Source: CAZBQG01 sp964493945
GTDB taxonomy: Bacteria; Pseudomonadota; Alphaproteobacteria; Rhodospirillales; UBA2165
Assembly (NCBI GenBank): GCA_964493945.1
Contig: CAZBQG010000062.1
Location: 1-18,540, forward strand
DNA: 18,540 nucleotides
Direction: 5' to 3'
The position numbers were made by a program, and so were the translations under genes. Position 1 is the stretch's first letter. The number at the start of each line of letters is the position of its first letter. The notes under the pieces are model-generated. The model saw nothing but the letters and a program-made list of their open reading frames with translations, did not search any database and had not been told where the DNA came from. Below, in pieces: positions 7,787 to 15,626 of the stretch.

Positions 7787-9502
7787 TTACTTATCGCCCA
7801 GCAATTTTTCCAATTTTGCATTGGCTTCGGGACCGTGATGGCGCGCTTTTCTGCCCGTCGGCGCCAGGGCTTCGTCATAGAAGAAAGCCGGCAGCTCGTC
7901 ATCTTCCGGCGTGAAACCCGCCTGCTTGTTGAATTCCCACTCCAATTCCAAGACTTCACGGCCCAACGCCATGAAGAAGGATCCATCCAGATCGGTGCCC
8001 GCCGCGTTATTGACGGCTTCGGCGACGAAATCCAGTTTTTCCAAGGTCACGGCGCGCCCGAAAATACACAGCCCCAGACTGTCCGCGGCAGCAGAGCCGA
8101 TTTGCGCTCCGAAACTGACTTCCATCAGCTCTTCGGTGGTCTTGTCCTTGCTGTCGAACATGGGCACGTTGCCGGCCGTGTGATCGGCACCCTGGGCCGA
8201 GGTCATCATGGAAATTCCGGTTACCTCGATGACCCTGGGATCATAGGCGCTGATCGCCTGGCCCTTGACCGTGGGCACCCGGTTGAAACCGAAATGCTTA
8301 CCCACACGTTCCGCACCCTGGGCGTAGACACGGCCATTTTCGTTGCCCGCCAGCATGTCCTGGCAGACCTGCTCGACAAAGGCGTAATCGCCAAATTCGC
8401 CCTCGCCCGCATCCATCAGCACGCCCACCATGGCGCCCGCCTCAATGCTGTCGACGCCCAGATCATTGGCCCAGGCATTGGCGTGGGCCACATTGTCCGG
8501 ATCTTCCAGGCCCAGATTGCTGCCCATCAGGCAGATGCTCTCATATTCCAACGGGGCCACCACGTCTTCGCCGTTCTCATCGGCATAGATGTTGGAACAT
8601 TTGATCATGCAGCCCGGCATGCAGGCATGTTCCGTATGCCCACCGCGCTCCAGGTTGCGCTCGCGGATATGATCGCCGCCCAGCTTGAAGGTTTCCTCGG
8701 ACGGATCGACCACTTGGCCGGAAGTAAAATTGCGCGTCGGCAGGCCGCCGATCTTGTTGGTCAGATCACCCATCATGGCCGTGCCGTATAGGGTAAAGGT
8801 CTCAATCTGCGGTTCCTCGCTGAGCATTTTGCCATATTCGCGGACCGAGCCCATGTATTTTTTGCGGTCATGGAAGGCAGGCATCTTGTTCATGTCGGCG
8901 ACGATGGCCTTGACCTTCTTGGAGCCCATGACGGCACCCACGCCACCCCGGGCGGCGAGCCGTTCGGGACGCCCTTCCGGATCGGTAAAGGCGACGCCGG
9001 CCATCAGGCCCTGATATTCGCCCACCGGGCCGCAAAGGCTGACGCTTACCTTATCGCCATATTTTTCAAACAACATGCGGGCGGCTTCCACATTGCCCTT
9101 GCCCAGATAGGCATCGGCCGCATCAAAACTCACTTCGCCATCCTTTTTGATGTGGATAACCATCCAGTCCGATGCAGCGCCGTTCAGGGTAAAGCCGCAA
9201 ATTTCCATCTGGCCCAGGGCGAAGCCGAAGGTGCCGCCCGAATTAGCTTCCTTGACACCGCCGGTCAGGGGGCTTTTGCAGCCGACGCTGACCCGGTTGC
9301 CGTTGGAGAAGTTGGATCCGGCGAAAGGCCCGACGGAGAAAATCAGCGGGTTCTCAGGCGAGAGAGGATCGACCTTGGCGGCGCCCGCCTCCAAAAGCGT
9401 CTTGGCAATGAAGTGGCGCCCGACCCGGACGATAGCCTCACCTTGCAGTTCCTCGGCTTCAATGCTTTGGTCATTGAGGTTTATGTGCAGGTATTTACGC
9501 AT
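7787..9502 (-). CDS. Aldehyde:ferredoxin oxidoreductase family tungstoenzyme
   Basis: This 571-residue protein belongs to the AOR family. Members carry a tungsten bis-pyranopterin cofactor and a [4Fe-4S] cluster, and oxidise aldehydes to acids or run the reverse reaction. The N-terminal pterin-binding domain is intact: RKYLHINL at the start, SVGCKSPLTGGVKEANSGG near residues 72-90, and GGVGAVMGSKKVKAI near 186-200. Cluster ligands are probably C294, C298 and C302 in ACMPGCMIKCSN plus C479 in SLGLCIFG. Spacing in the first group is C-x3-C-x3-C rather than the archaeal C-x2-C-x3-C. The conserved His of ADHTAGN is at about 441. The ATG at 9502 follows AGGGAG within a small GGAGATCTCC palindrome. 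No dedicated ferredoxin or NADH-linked subunit is adjacent, so the electron partner and substrate are unknown. Confidence 0.92.
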   Translation of the reverse strand: MRKYLHINLNDQSIEAEELQGEAIVRVGRHFIAKTLLEAGAAKVDPLSPENPLIFSVGPFAGSNFSNGNRVSVGCKSPLTGGVKEANSGGTFGFALGQMEICGFTLNGAASDWMVIHIKKDGEVSFDAADAYLGKGNVEAARMLFEKYGDKVSVSLCGPVGEYQGLMAGVAFTDPEGRPERLAARGGVGAVMGSKKVKAIVADMNKMPAFHDRKKYMGSVREYGKMLSEEPQIETFTLYGTAMMGDLTNKIGGLPTRNFTSGQVVDPSEETFKLGGDHIRERNLERGGHTEHACMPGCMIKCSNIYADENGEDVVAPLEYESICLMGSNLGLEDPDNVAHANAWANDLGVDSIEAGAMVGVLMDAGEGEFGDYAFVEQVCQDMLAGNENGRVYAQGAERVGKHFGFNRVPTVKGQAISAYDPRVIEVTGISMMTSAQGADHTAGNVPMFDSKDKTTEELMEVSFGAQIGSAAADSLGLCIFGRAVTLEKLDFVAEAVNNAAGTDLDGSFFMALGREVLELEWEFNKQAGFTPEDDELPAFFYDEALAPTGRKARHHGPEANAKLEKLLGDK

Positions 9503-9653
9503 CTGGAGATCTCCCTAGAGATAAATTGTTTATGGGCCGGAGCCCAACAAGTTGATTACCGCTATAACGCTTTTCGCCGGAATTCAACGCTAATCCTTAT
9601 GTGGGTTTGAATTTAGCGCCCAGGCCCTCCCGCATCAATCTGTAATTCGGCGG

Positions 9654-10304
9654 CTATTCGGCGCCGCCTTCATCTTTGGCCGGGGCGCCAGCCTGATCGA
9701 GCAATTGGGCCAGGGCCTCATAGGGCTGGGCACCGACCACGCCATAGCCGCCGGAAACGAATGTGGGCACGCCGGTGACACCGAACTGGCGCGATTTATC
9801 CCAATCCGCATCCACCACATCGCTAAAGCTGCGCCCGTCCAGAACCTCCCTGGCGGCTTCGCCGTCAAGGCCAATAGAACCGGCGATTTTGACCAGCACT
9901 TCCACATCTCCGATATTGCGCCCATCGACGAAATAGGCCCGGTACAAAAGATCATGGATGGCATCACCGCCGGGTTGGGTATCGGCCCATTTGCCCAATT
10001 CCTGGGCCAGGCGGCTGTTATAAGTGTGGGTGCGCTGGCCATAGGGCAGCCCTTCGGCTTCCATCAGGCCCTGCATGCGGGTCTGGCGCGCCTTGGCGTC
10101 TTCTTCACGTCCCTTGAACATGACATCGAGCGAGACGCCTTCTTGCGGCGTATCCGGATGCAGGGGGTAATGAACCCATTTGACTTCGACGTCGTAATTC
10201 CGCTTCAGCTTTTCAATACGCCTGGTACTGAGATAACACCACGGTCAGACATAGTCGGTAAATATTTCCAAGGTTAGAGGTTCGGGGGTTTCCGGCTCGG
10301 CCAT
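9654..10304 (-). CDS. FrnE/DsbA-family selenoprotein with U-P-W-C active site (UGA-coded Sec20)
   Basis: This is a DsbA-like oxidoreductase of the FrnE/HCCA-isomerase thioredoxin group, 216 residues when the in-frame TGA at 10245-10247 (codon 20) is decoded. The sequence there reads FTDYV-TGA-PWCYLST, where relatives have Cys-Pro-Trp-Cys. The UGA thus replaces exactly the nucleophilic first cysteine. The frame is otherwise open to the stop at 9654, with family features intact: HPDTPQEG, QRTHTYNSRLAQELGKWAD, and the cis-Pro loop VTGVPTF with P180. The ATG at 10304 has a near-perfect GGAGGAG site 6 nt upstream. A 7-bp hairpin whose loop starts 21 nt after UGA fits a bacterial SECIS. The alternative is a Cys-to-stop nonsense mutation, which is less likely because it hit the one residue where Sec makes sense. 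There is no signal peptide, so the product is cytoplasmic. The 155 codons from 10121 alone would lack the active site. Confidence 0.83.
10213..10231 (-). promoter_or_regulatory. Candidate bacterial SECIS hairpin
   Basis: On the coding strand, UCAGUAC (10231-10225) pairs with GUAUUGA (10219-10213) in 7 bp with one G-U wobble, leaving the 5-nt loop CAGGC. The loop begins 21 nt after the UGA, inside the roughly 16-37 nt range described for bacterial SECIS elements, and exposes two guanines. They are at loop positions 3-4 rather than 1-2, a small departure from the usual rule. A competing weaker hairpin (UGGU/ACCA) lies closer to the UGA. Confidence 0.6.
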
Positions 10305-10420
10305 CTTGGACTCCTCCATGGGGTATTCGGCAGGTTTTGGCAGATTAACGTATCCGGGAGTTCCCTCCAATACCACTTCTAACTAATATGGGGAGGGGGA
10401 GAAATTGGGAAAGGGGAGCC

Positions 10421-11260
10421 GTGCGAAAAATACTGTTGTGCCTGGCATTGGCCGCAACCCTTACGGCCTGTTCCAGCCTGAAGATTTTCTACAATCTGGC
10501 CGGTGAGCTTATCCACCGGGAAATCGCCTTTTTCCTGGATCTGGACGAGGAAGGCGAAGCCTTGGCCGAAAGGGTGGTCGAGGGCCTGATCCAATGGCAC
10601 CGCACCCGCATGCTGCCGCTTTACGCAACTTATTTGTGCGGCCTGGCCGGTCTGGCCGAGGAAAAGACACCCAAACGGAGTTCGGTCGCGGCCTTCATGG
10701 AACAGGGCCGGCGGCTCTGGGCGCAGACGGTGAAAGGTGCAACGCCCCATGCCGGGCGCCTGTTGGTGCAGCATACAACGCCGGGCAGGCGCCAGTTCCT
10801 GAGAAACCGGCTGGCCAAGCGCCAGGAAGAACGCCGTGCCGATCATGCGGGGGCGGCGGATGAACGGGCGGCAAAAAGAGTGGAACGCATCACCAGAAAT
10901 TTCGAACGCTTCATCGGTGATCTGAATGACGGCCAGATCGAAATCATCAGGCGCTATGTCGTAGCCAGTCCGGGTGATCCTGAACGCCGGCTGGCCAATC
11001 ATGATTTGCGCAATAAAGCCTTCGTGGATTTTCTCGGCGGAACGCCCAAGGCCCAGGCCATCGCCGACTATCTGAACCGGCTGGTACTCACGCCTTACAA
11101 GATCACCGATCCGGCTTATGAGAAATTCAGCCGCGCCCGATTCGCCCGTCTTGAGGCGTTATTGGCCGATATCCTCCTTTCCCTGACCCCCAAACAAAGG
11201 TCTGCCGCATCGCAAAATCTGCGTGACCATGCCCAGGATTTCAACGAATTGGCAAGTTAG
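10421..11260 (+). CDS. DUF6279-like lipoprotein
   Basis: This is a 279-residue predicted lipoprotein. The GTG at 10421 is chosen because AAGGGGAG lies just upstream and the product then starts with a textbook signal: Arg-Lys, hydrophobic core, lipobox LTAC, with lipidated Cys at about residue 17. An in-frame ATG at 10388 would add 11 charged residues before the signal and has no ribosome binding site. The mature part is mostly helical and charged. It starts SSLKIFYNLAGELIHREIAFFLDLDEEG, resembling the DUF6279 pattern of an N-terminal Tyr-Asn then a Leu-Asp-Leu-Asp-Glu-Glu stretch. A helical arginine-rich segment follows near residues 125-160. The function of the family is unknown. It is transcribed divergently from the frnE-like gene, with 116 bp between their starts. 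Confidence 0.75.
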   Translation: MRKILLCLALAATLTACSSLKIFYNLAGELIHREIAFFLDLDEEGEALAERVVEGLIQWHRTRMLPLYATYLCGLAGLAEEKTPKRSSVAAFMEQGRRLWAQTVKGATPHAGRLLVQHTTPGRRQFLRNRLAKRQEERRADHAGAADERAAKRVERITRNFERFIGDLNDGQIEIIRRYVVASPGDPERRLANHDLRNKAFVDFLGGTPKAQAIADYLNRLVLTPYKITDPAYEKFSRARFARLEALLADILLSLTPKQRSAASQNLRDHAQDFNELAS

Positions 11261-11285
11261 AGCCCTATCCAATCAAAATTTCGTA

Positions 11286-11313
11286 TTGAAGAGGTGGCAA
11301 AGTACATTATGTT
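11286..11313 (+). promoter_or_regulatory. Possible sigma70-type promoter
   Basis: TTGAAG (11286-11291) and TATGTT (11308-11313) are separated by 16 bp in an AT-rich gap after the DUF6279-like gene. Each hexamer matches 4 of 6 consensus positions. It would drive the small ORF at 11372. The match is weak and was read by eye. Confidence 0.25.
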
Positions 11314-11371
11314 TAGGAAACGCCTTTAAAACTGCCGGAGCCGGGGGACGCCGCAAGATCGAGGACAGGAC

Positions 11372-11688
11372 ATGAGACAATTGCGTGTCGTTGAGAATCT
11401 CACCCCCCGCACGCCAATAGCCCGGCCCCCCGGGCAGACAACTCCGAAACACAAAAGACCAAAAGAAAAGCCGCCACATCCCTCAGATGGGTCGGGCGTG
11501 CCCTCGAACATCAGTCCGGGGAAATCAGCGAATTCCGCGAGAACATCTCGGGCCTGCGCCAAGCCATGGACCGTTTGTCTAAATCCTGTGAGGAATATCT
11601 GGCCGCCCAGGACCGCCTCAAATCCAAGGTCCAACGCCTGCAGGGTAAGTCCCTCCGCCTGGCCCGCATCAGCGATAGCTGGCGCTAA
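11372..11688 (+). CDS. Small coiled-coil ORF, apparently frame-disrupted
   Basis: The C-terminal half looks protein-like in the frame ending at the TAA at 11686-11688. It reads EISEFRENISGLRQAMDRLSK and continues with heptad-like Leu, Ile and Val spacing to LRLARISDSWR. That frame is open back to a TGA at about 11389 but has no ATG before 11566. The best upstream start, the ATG at 11372 (MRQLRVVENL) preceded by AGGACAGGAC, is in a different frame, and its continuation is Pro/Ser/Arg-rich and unconvincing. A net one-base frame change somewhere in 11400-11480 would join them into a protein of about 105 residues. The alternative is a 40-residue protein from 11566. The stop overlaps the convergent FAD gene by 4 nt. 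I do not recognise the family. Confidence 0.35.
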
Positions 11689-13127
11689 AGCCCAAGCCTC
11701 TCCAAGGCGGTGGGGGCGATCCGGGATATCTGAAAGGCAATGAAGGTGGCGCCGATGGGCGCGCCAAAAGCTCCCGCCGTCGGTGGCCCGACAATGAAGA
11801 GCCGCTCATTTTCCCGGCCATCCGCACCCAGGGGATGGCAATTTCCATCCACATCGAAACCAATACCCAGCGGGTGAGGCCGGGCCAGCCCCTCCTCCAT
11901 CAATGAAAACAGGAAGCGGTTGCCGCTTCTTTCGGGTGAAGCTTCCAGCCCCGTGCAATCGATCACCCAGTCATAGACCTCGCGGCGCACCACATCGCTG
12001 CCCCGCCCTTTGATCCCGACACGGATTCCACCATCTTCCGCCTCCGCCGAGACCGGTTTGGCAGCCCGGACGCGCAAAAGGCCCTGGGCAATGGCCTGAT
12101 CCATGACCCGCCCCGACTGGGGCGGCGTACGGAAACGGTGAATGTCATAGAAGGGTTTGAGATGCCGGAGGAAGATGCGTTTTTGTTCTTTGGGCAGGGC
12201 CGGCCAGAGTTGCCACACCGAATCGCGGAGATCGTCAAAGGGAGCCCGCCAATTGCCGCCCGCCGCCTCCACCTCCCTGATCTGGGCGCGCAGACCCCGC
12301 AAGATGCCCATGGTGCCCGAGCGGTCCCCCGGGGGAGGAAGAAAATATGGCGGGGGATCATTGATGCGGTCGAAAGGCGTCACCCGGCGCCCGGGCGCCG
12401 GTGGGCCCAGCGGCTTGGAGCGGAGGCCTCGCCTGGAAATGGCCAAAATATTGGCCTTATGGCCCCTCCGCACCAGTGTGGCGACGATATCCACCGTCGT
12501 CAGCCCGGAGCCCACGATAAGAATATGATCATCGGGCTGGATGGGCTTCAGCCGGGCCAGATCCCAGGGATCGGGAATGAAGCGGGGATGATCGGTTATT
12601 TTCCGCCCAAAAGGCGCCGGCGAGGTGGATTTGAGATTTCCGGTGGCGACGAAGACCAGCTCGGATTGGAGAGTATCGCCGCCTTCCGTGGTCACCTCGA
12701 ACAGGCTTCCGGATTTCTTTATCCCCTTTGCCCGGTCCCGGAGATGGCGAATGGTTGAGCCCGACGGATTCTGGCGGATCAACTCATCCATCATGGCGCT
12801 CAGATAGTCGCCGAATTCGGTACGCCTCGGATAAACCAGGCCGTTGGGCTCCCGCGCTTCCGGGTCCCGTTTCAACCCCTTGGTTTCATCGAACCATTGA
12901 CGCAGATGATCCTTGCGGCCGGGAAACAGAAAATGGACCGATGTGGGCGCGTTCACCCGGTGATCCGGATCCGGCGCCGAATAGGTCAAGCCGGCGCCCA
13001 GCTTTTTGCGGGGCTCGATGATGGTGAATTCCAGTGGCTCGGGTGAGGCGGCGGAAAGCTGCGCTGTGATGGAACAAGCCGAATAGCCGCCGCCGATGAT
13101 CGTGATGCGCTTGGGCGAATGGTTCAT
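11685..13127 (-). CDS. FAD/NAD(P)-binding protein
   Basis: This is a 480-residue flavoprotein of the FAD-NAD(P)-binding (NAD_binding_9-like) group, sometimes annotated as YdhS-like or hydroxylase-like; substrates are generally unknown. The FAD Rossmann motif ITIIGGGYSACSIT is at residues 8-21. An Arg/Gly-rich segment follows, with VNAPTSVHFLFPGRKDHLRQW near 58-78. LVFVATGN lies near 158, and a second dinucleotide motif, ILIVGSGLTTVD, begins near 201. WVIDCTGLEASPER and the C-terminal FIVGPPTAGAFGAPIGATFIAFQ complete the FAD site. The ATG overlaps the stop of the upstream GST gene by 4 nt (ATGA), so the two are translationally coupled and likely act together. The stop overlaps the convergent small ORF. 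Confidence 0.88.
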   Translation of the reverse strand: MNHSPKRITIIGGGYSACSITAQLSAASPEPLEFTIIEPRKKLGAGLTYSAPDPDHRVNAPTSVHFLFPGRKDHLRQWFDETKGLKRDPEAREPNGLVYPRRTEFGDYLSAMMDELIRQNPSGSTIRHLRDRAKGIKKSGSLFEVTTEGGDTLQSELVFVATGNLKSTSPAPFGRKITDHPRFIPDPWDLARLKPIQPDDHILIVGSGLTTVDIVATLVRRGHKANILAISRRGLRSKPLGPPAPGRRVTPFDRINDPPPYFLPPPGDRSGTMGILRGLRAQIREVEAAGGNWRAPFDDLRDSVWQLWPALPKEQKRIFLRHLKPFYDIHRFRTPPQSGRVMDQAIAQGLLRVRAAKPVSAEAEDGGIRVGIKGRGSDVVRREVYDWVIDCTGLEASPERSGNRFLFSLMEEGLARPHPLGIGFDVDGNCHPLGADGRENERLFIVGPPTAGAFGAPIGATFIAFQISRIAPTALERLGL

Positions 13128-13753
13128 GGCAGGGTTATCTTTTGTTGGCTTTCAGGAATGTTATAGCCGCGCTGCACGGCGGGGCGGGCAGCGACTGCGG
13201 CAAGCCATCGTTTGACATTGGGGTACAGGTCCCAATCGATCTGGTGCCATTCCCAACGGGCAAACCAGGGCCAGGTAGCGATGTCGACGATGGAATAATC
13301 GTCCAGAATGAAATCGCGCCCGGCCAGACGCCCATCCAGAACGGCGTAGAGCCGCATGGTTTCCTTGTGGTAACGTTCGTCGGCATAGGGGGCTTTGCCC
13401 GCATTGAAATGCAAAAAATGATGGGTTTGGCCGAACATGGGTCCGATGCCGCCCATCTGAAACATGAGCCATTGCATCATGTCCCAGCGTTCGTTTTCCC
13501 CCTGGGGCGCCAATTGGCCCGACTTTTCAGCCAGATACAGCAAGATGGCGCCCGATTCCATCAGGGCCAGCCCATTATCCCGATCGACAATCGCCGGGAT
13601 TTTACCGTTGGGGCTGATCTTTAGGAATTCCGGATCCTTCTGATCGCCCTTGCCGATATTGATGGGGTGAAGTTCGTATTCGAGCCCAGTCTCTTCGAGC
13701 ATGATCGACACCTTGCGCCCATTGGGCGTCGCCCACGAATAAAGATCGATCAT
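13124..13753 (-). CDS. Glutathione S-transferase, Ure2p/YfcG-like
   Basis: This 209-residue GST is closest in look to the YfcG/YghU (Nu-class) group, which has disulfide-bond reductase activity with glutathione. The thioredoxin-like N-domain starts MIDLYSWATPNGRKVSIMLEE, with the Thr-Pro-Asn-Gly segment that binds the glutathione thiol in this class. FLKISPNGKIPAIVD with the cis-Pro and the ESGAILLYLAEK glutathione motif follow. The C-domain has the expected helices, including DYSIVDIATWPWFARWEWHQ. The frame is open back to 13855, but the ATG at 13753 has GGGAG upstream and begins exactly at the domain. The gene is coupled by a 4-nt overlap to the FAD protein and diverges from the ThDP enzyme. 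Confidence 0.9.
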   Translation of the reverse strand: MIDLYSWATPNGRKVSIMLEETGLEYELHPINIGKGDQKDPEFLKISPNGKIPAIVDRDNGLALMESGAILLYLAEKSGQLAPQGENERWDMMQWLMFQMGGIGPMFGQTHHFLHFNAGKAPYADERYHKETMRLYAVLDGRLAGRDFILDDYSIVDIATWPWFARWEWHQIDWDLYPNVKRWLAAVAARPAVQRGYNIPESQQKITLP

Positions 13754-13890
13754 ATTTTTTTCTCCCTGAATTCCATTTTGCCCGCTGGCATCTGCCTGTG
13801 ACAAGAGCCGGTTCAATCTTTGAAGCTTGTCCCGTACGCGCCGGGAGGCCATCATGATGAGAATTACTGGAATTTGAAGGAGAAAAAATT

Positions 13891-15606
13891 ATGGACGGGG
13901 CAAGCACAAGCGGAACCACCGTGGCCGATGCCTTCCTCAAGGCGCTGGCCGACCGGGGCATGGAATATGTCTTCGCCAATGGGGGCACCGATTTCGCCCC
14001 AGTCATCGAGGGGCTGGCCAAATCGGGCGAGACCGGACTGAAGGTTCCTCAATTCATGTCCGTGCCCCATGAGAATGTGGCCATGTCCATGGCAACGGGC
14101 TATTACGAAATTTCAGGCAAAATGGCCTCCGTCATGGTCCATGTGACCGTCGGCACGGCCAACACGCTTTGCGGGCTGATGAATGCGGCGCGCGAAGATA
14201 TTCCGCTCATGCTCATTGCCGGGCGCACGCCGGTTACCGAATACGGCCATGCCGCATCGCGCGACGGCAACATCCATTGGGGCCAGGAAAGCTTCGATCA
14301 GGGCGGCATGGTCCGCGAATGGGTCAAATGGGATTACGAACTGCATGCCGGCCAGCCGGTAGACAGCGTCGTCGGCCGGGCCATGGATATCGCCATGAGC
14401 GCACCGCCGGGGCCGGTCTATCTGACTCTGCCCCGCGAGGTTCTGGCCGGACCGGCAGGCGATACAGGGCCCGGCCCCCGCCCCCGCCCCGTCGGCACCA
14501 TGGCGGCCATGCCGTCGGGCGAGGCCATCGAACAGGCCGCCGATATGATCGCTAATGCGGAACGGGTGCTTATTGTCACGGGCGCCAGCCGGCGCGCACC
14601 CGGCGCCTTCGAGGCGCTGGCCGGGCTGGCGGAAGATTATGCCATCGGGGTCATTCAGCCGACCGGCATCAATATTCCGGCCAGCCATCCCATGAACCTG
14701 GGAATGCCGAGCACGAACAAGTTGGAATGGGCTGACCTGATCGTGGTCATCGACGCACCGGTTCCCTGGATTCCCATCAACGCCATGCCCGGCAAGGACA
14801 CCAAATTCATTCATATGGGGTCCGATCCCTTATTCGAGCGCTTTCCCTACCGGGGCTACGAGATGGATTTGGCGGTATCCGGGCACACATCGGCTGCGTT
14901 GCCTATGCTGCATGATGCGCTGGCCACCAAAAAGAAAAACATGGTCAAAAAAATTGACAACCGGCGAGCCGAACTGGACGATATCGTTCAGGATATCCGC
15001 GGCCGGCGCGCCAAGCGCGTCGAGGAAGTGCGGAATATGAGCCCCATCCATCCGGTCTGGACCACCCATTGCCTCAATCAGGTGAAAGACGATGACGCGA
15101 TCCTGATGAACGAAATCGGCATGCCGCTGGATCATATTCAGATCGATCAGCCCAATTGCTTTATGGGCGGCAGTGGGGCGGGTGGCCTAGGCCGCGCCTT
15201 GGGCGCCGCCCTTGGCGCCAAGCTGGCGGCACCCGAGCGCCAAGTGATCGCGGCCATGGGGGATGGCTCTTACATGTTCGGCAATCCCACCTCGGCCCAT
15301 TTCGTGGCCCGCGCCCAAAACCTGCCCACCCTCACCATGGTCGCCAACAACGCCCAATGGTTCGCGGTCCGGGGTGCGGCTCTGTCGGTCTATCCCGATG
15401 GATATGCGTCTCGCGCCAACGTGCCCCCGGTGAGCGACCTTTCGCCCTCGCCCGATTTCGAGAAGGGTATGGCAGCGACCGGCGGCGTCGGCGAAAAGGT
15501 GGAGGATCCGGATAAATTGCAAGGAGCGATCGAGCGGTCCCTCCAACATGTGGCCGACGGCACGCCCGCCCTGCTCAATGTGGTCACCCAGGCGGCACGG
15601 GGCTAA
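13891..15606 (+). CDS. Thiamine-diphosphate enzyme of the acetolactate synthase-like family
   Basis: This is a 571-residue ThDP-dependent enzyme with the three-domain layout of acetolactate synthase, benzoylformate decarboxylase and relatives. The cofactor-activating glutamate is E61 in SVPHENVAMSMATGYY. The central domain (about residues 190-330) carries IVTGASRRAPGAFEAL. The ThDP/Mg motif begins with GDGS at 457-460 and ends with NN at 486-487, the expected spacing of about 30 residues. GGLGRALGAALGAKLA just before it is the usual glycine-rich helix. The start has GGAG about 9 nt upstream. The radical SAM gene follows after 20 bp in the same direction. No small regulatory subunit (ilvN-like) is present, so a role in branched-chain synthesis is unlikely. 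The substrate is unknown. Confidence 0.9.
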   Translation: MDGASTSGTTVADAFLKALADRGMEYVFANGGTDFAPVIEGLAKSGETGLKVPQFMSVPHENVAMSMATGYYEISGKMASVMVHVTVGTANTLCGLMNAAREDIPLMLIAGRTPVTEYGHAASRDGNIHWGQESFDQGGMVREWVKWDYELHAGQPVDSVVGRAMDIAMSAPPGPVYLTLPREVLAGPAGDTGPGPRPRPVGTMAAMPSGEAIEQAADMIANAERVLIVTGASRRAPGAFEALAGLAEDYAIGVIQPTGINIPASHPMNLGMPSTNKLEWADLIVVIDAPVPWIPINAMPGKDTKFIHMGSDPLFERFPYRGYEMDLAVSGHTSAALPMLHDALATKKKNMVKKIDNRRAELDDIVQDIRGRRAKRVEEVRNMSPIHPVWTTHCLNQVKDDDAILMNEIGMPLDHIQIDQPNCFMGGSGAGGLGRALGAALGAKLAAPERQVIAAMGDGSYMFGNPTSAHFVARAQNLPTLTMVANNAQWFAVRGAALSVYPDGYASRANVPPVSDLSPSPDFEKGMAATGGVGEKVEDPDKLQGAIERSLQHVADGTPALLNVVTQAARG

Positions 15607-15626
15607 ATCCTGACGGAGCAGGCGCA

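Noticed and set aside
10245..10247. Reading the TGA simply as a nonsense mutation in a dead gene
   Set aside because: The codon sits exactly at the redox Cys, a SECIS-like hairpin follows, and the rest of the gene is intact. It is kept as an alternative because two other genes in the window are broken.
10354..10382. Possible promoter (TTGGAG, 17-bp gap, TAATCT) for the FrnE-like gene on the minus strand
   Set aside because: The -10 hexamer matches only about half of consensus; too weak to list as a feature.
13830..13846. TCCCG/CGGGA inverted repeat in the GST-ThDP intergenic region
   Set aside because: Only a 5-bp arm in GC-rich DNA; it could be a regulator site but is expected by chance.
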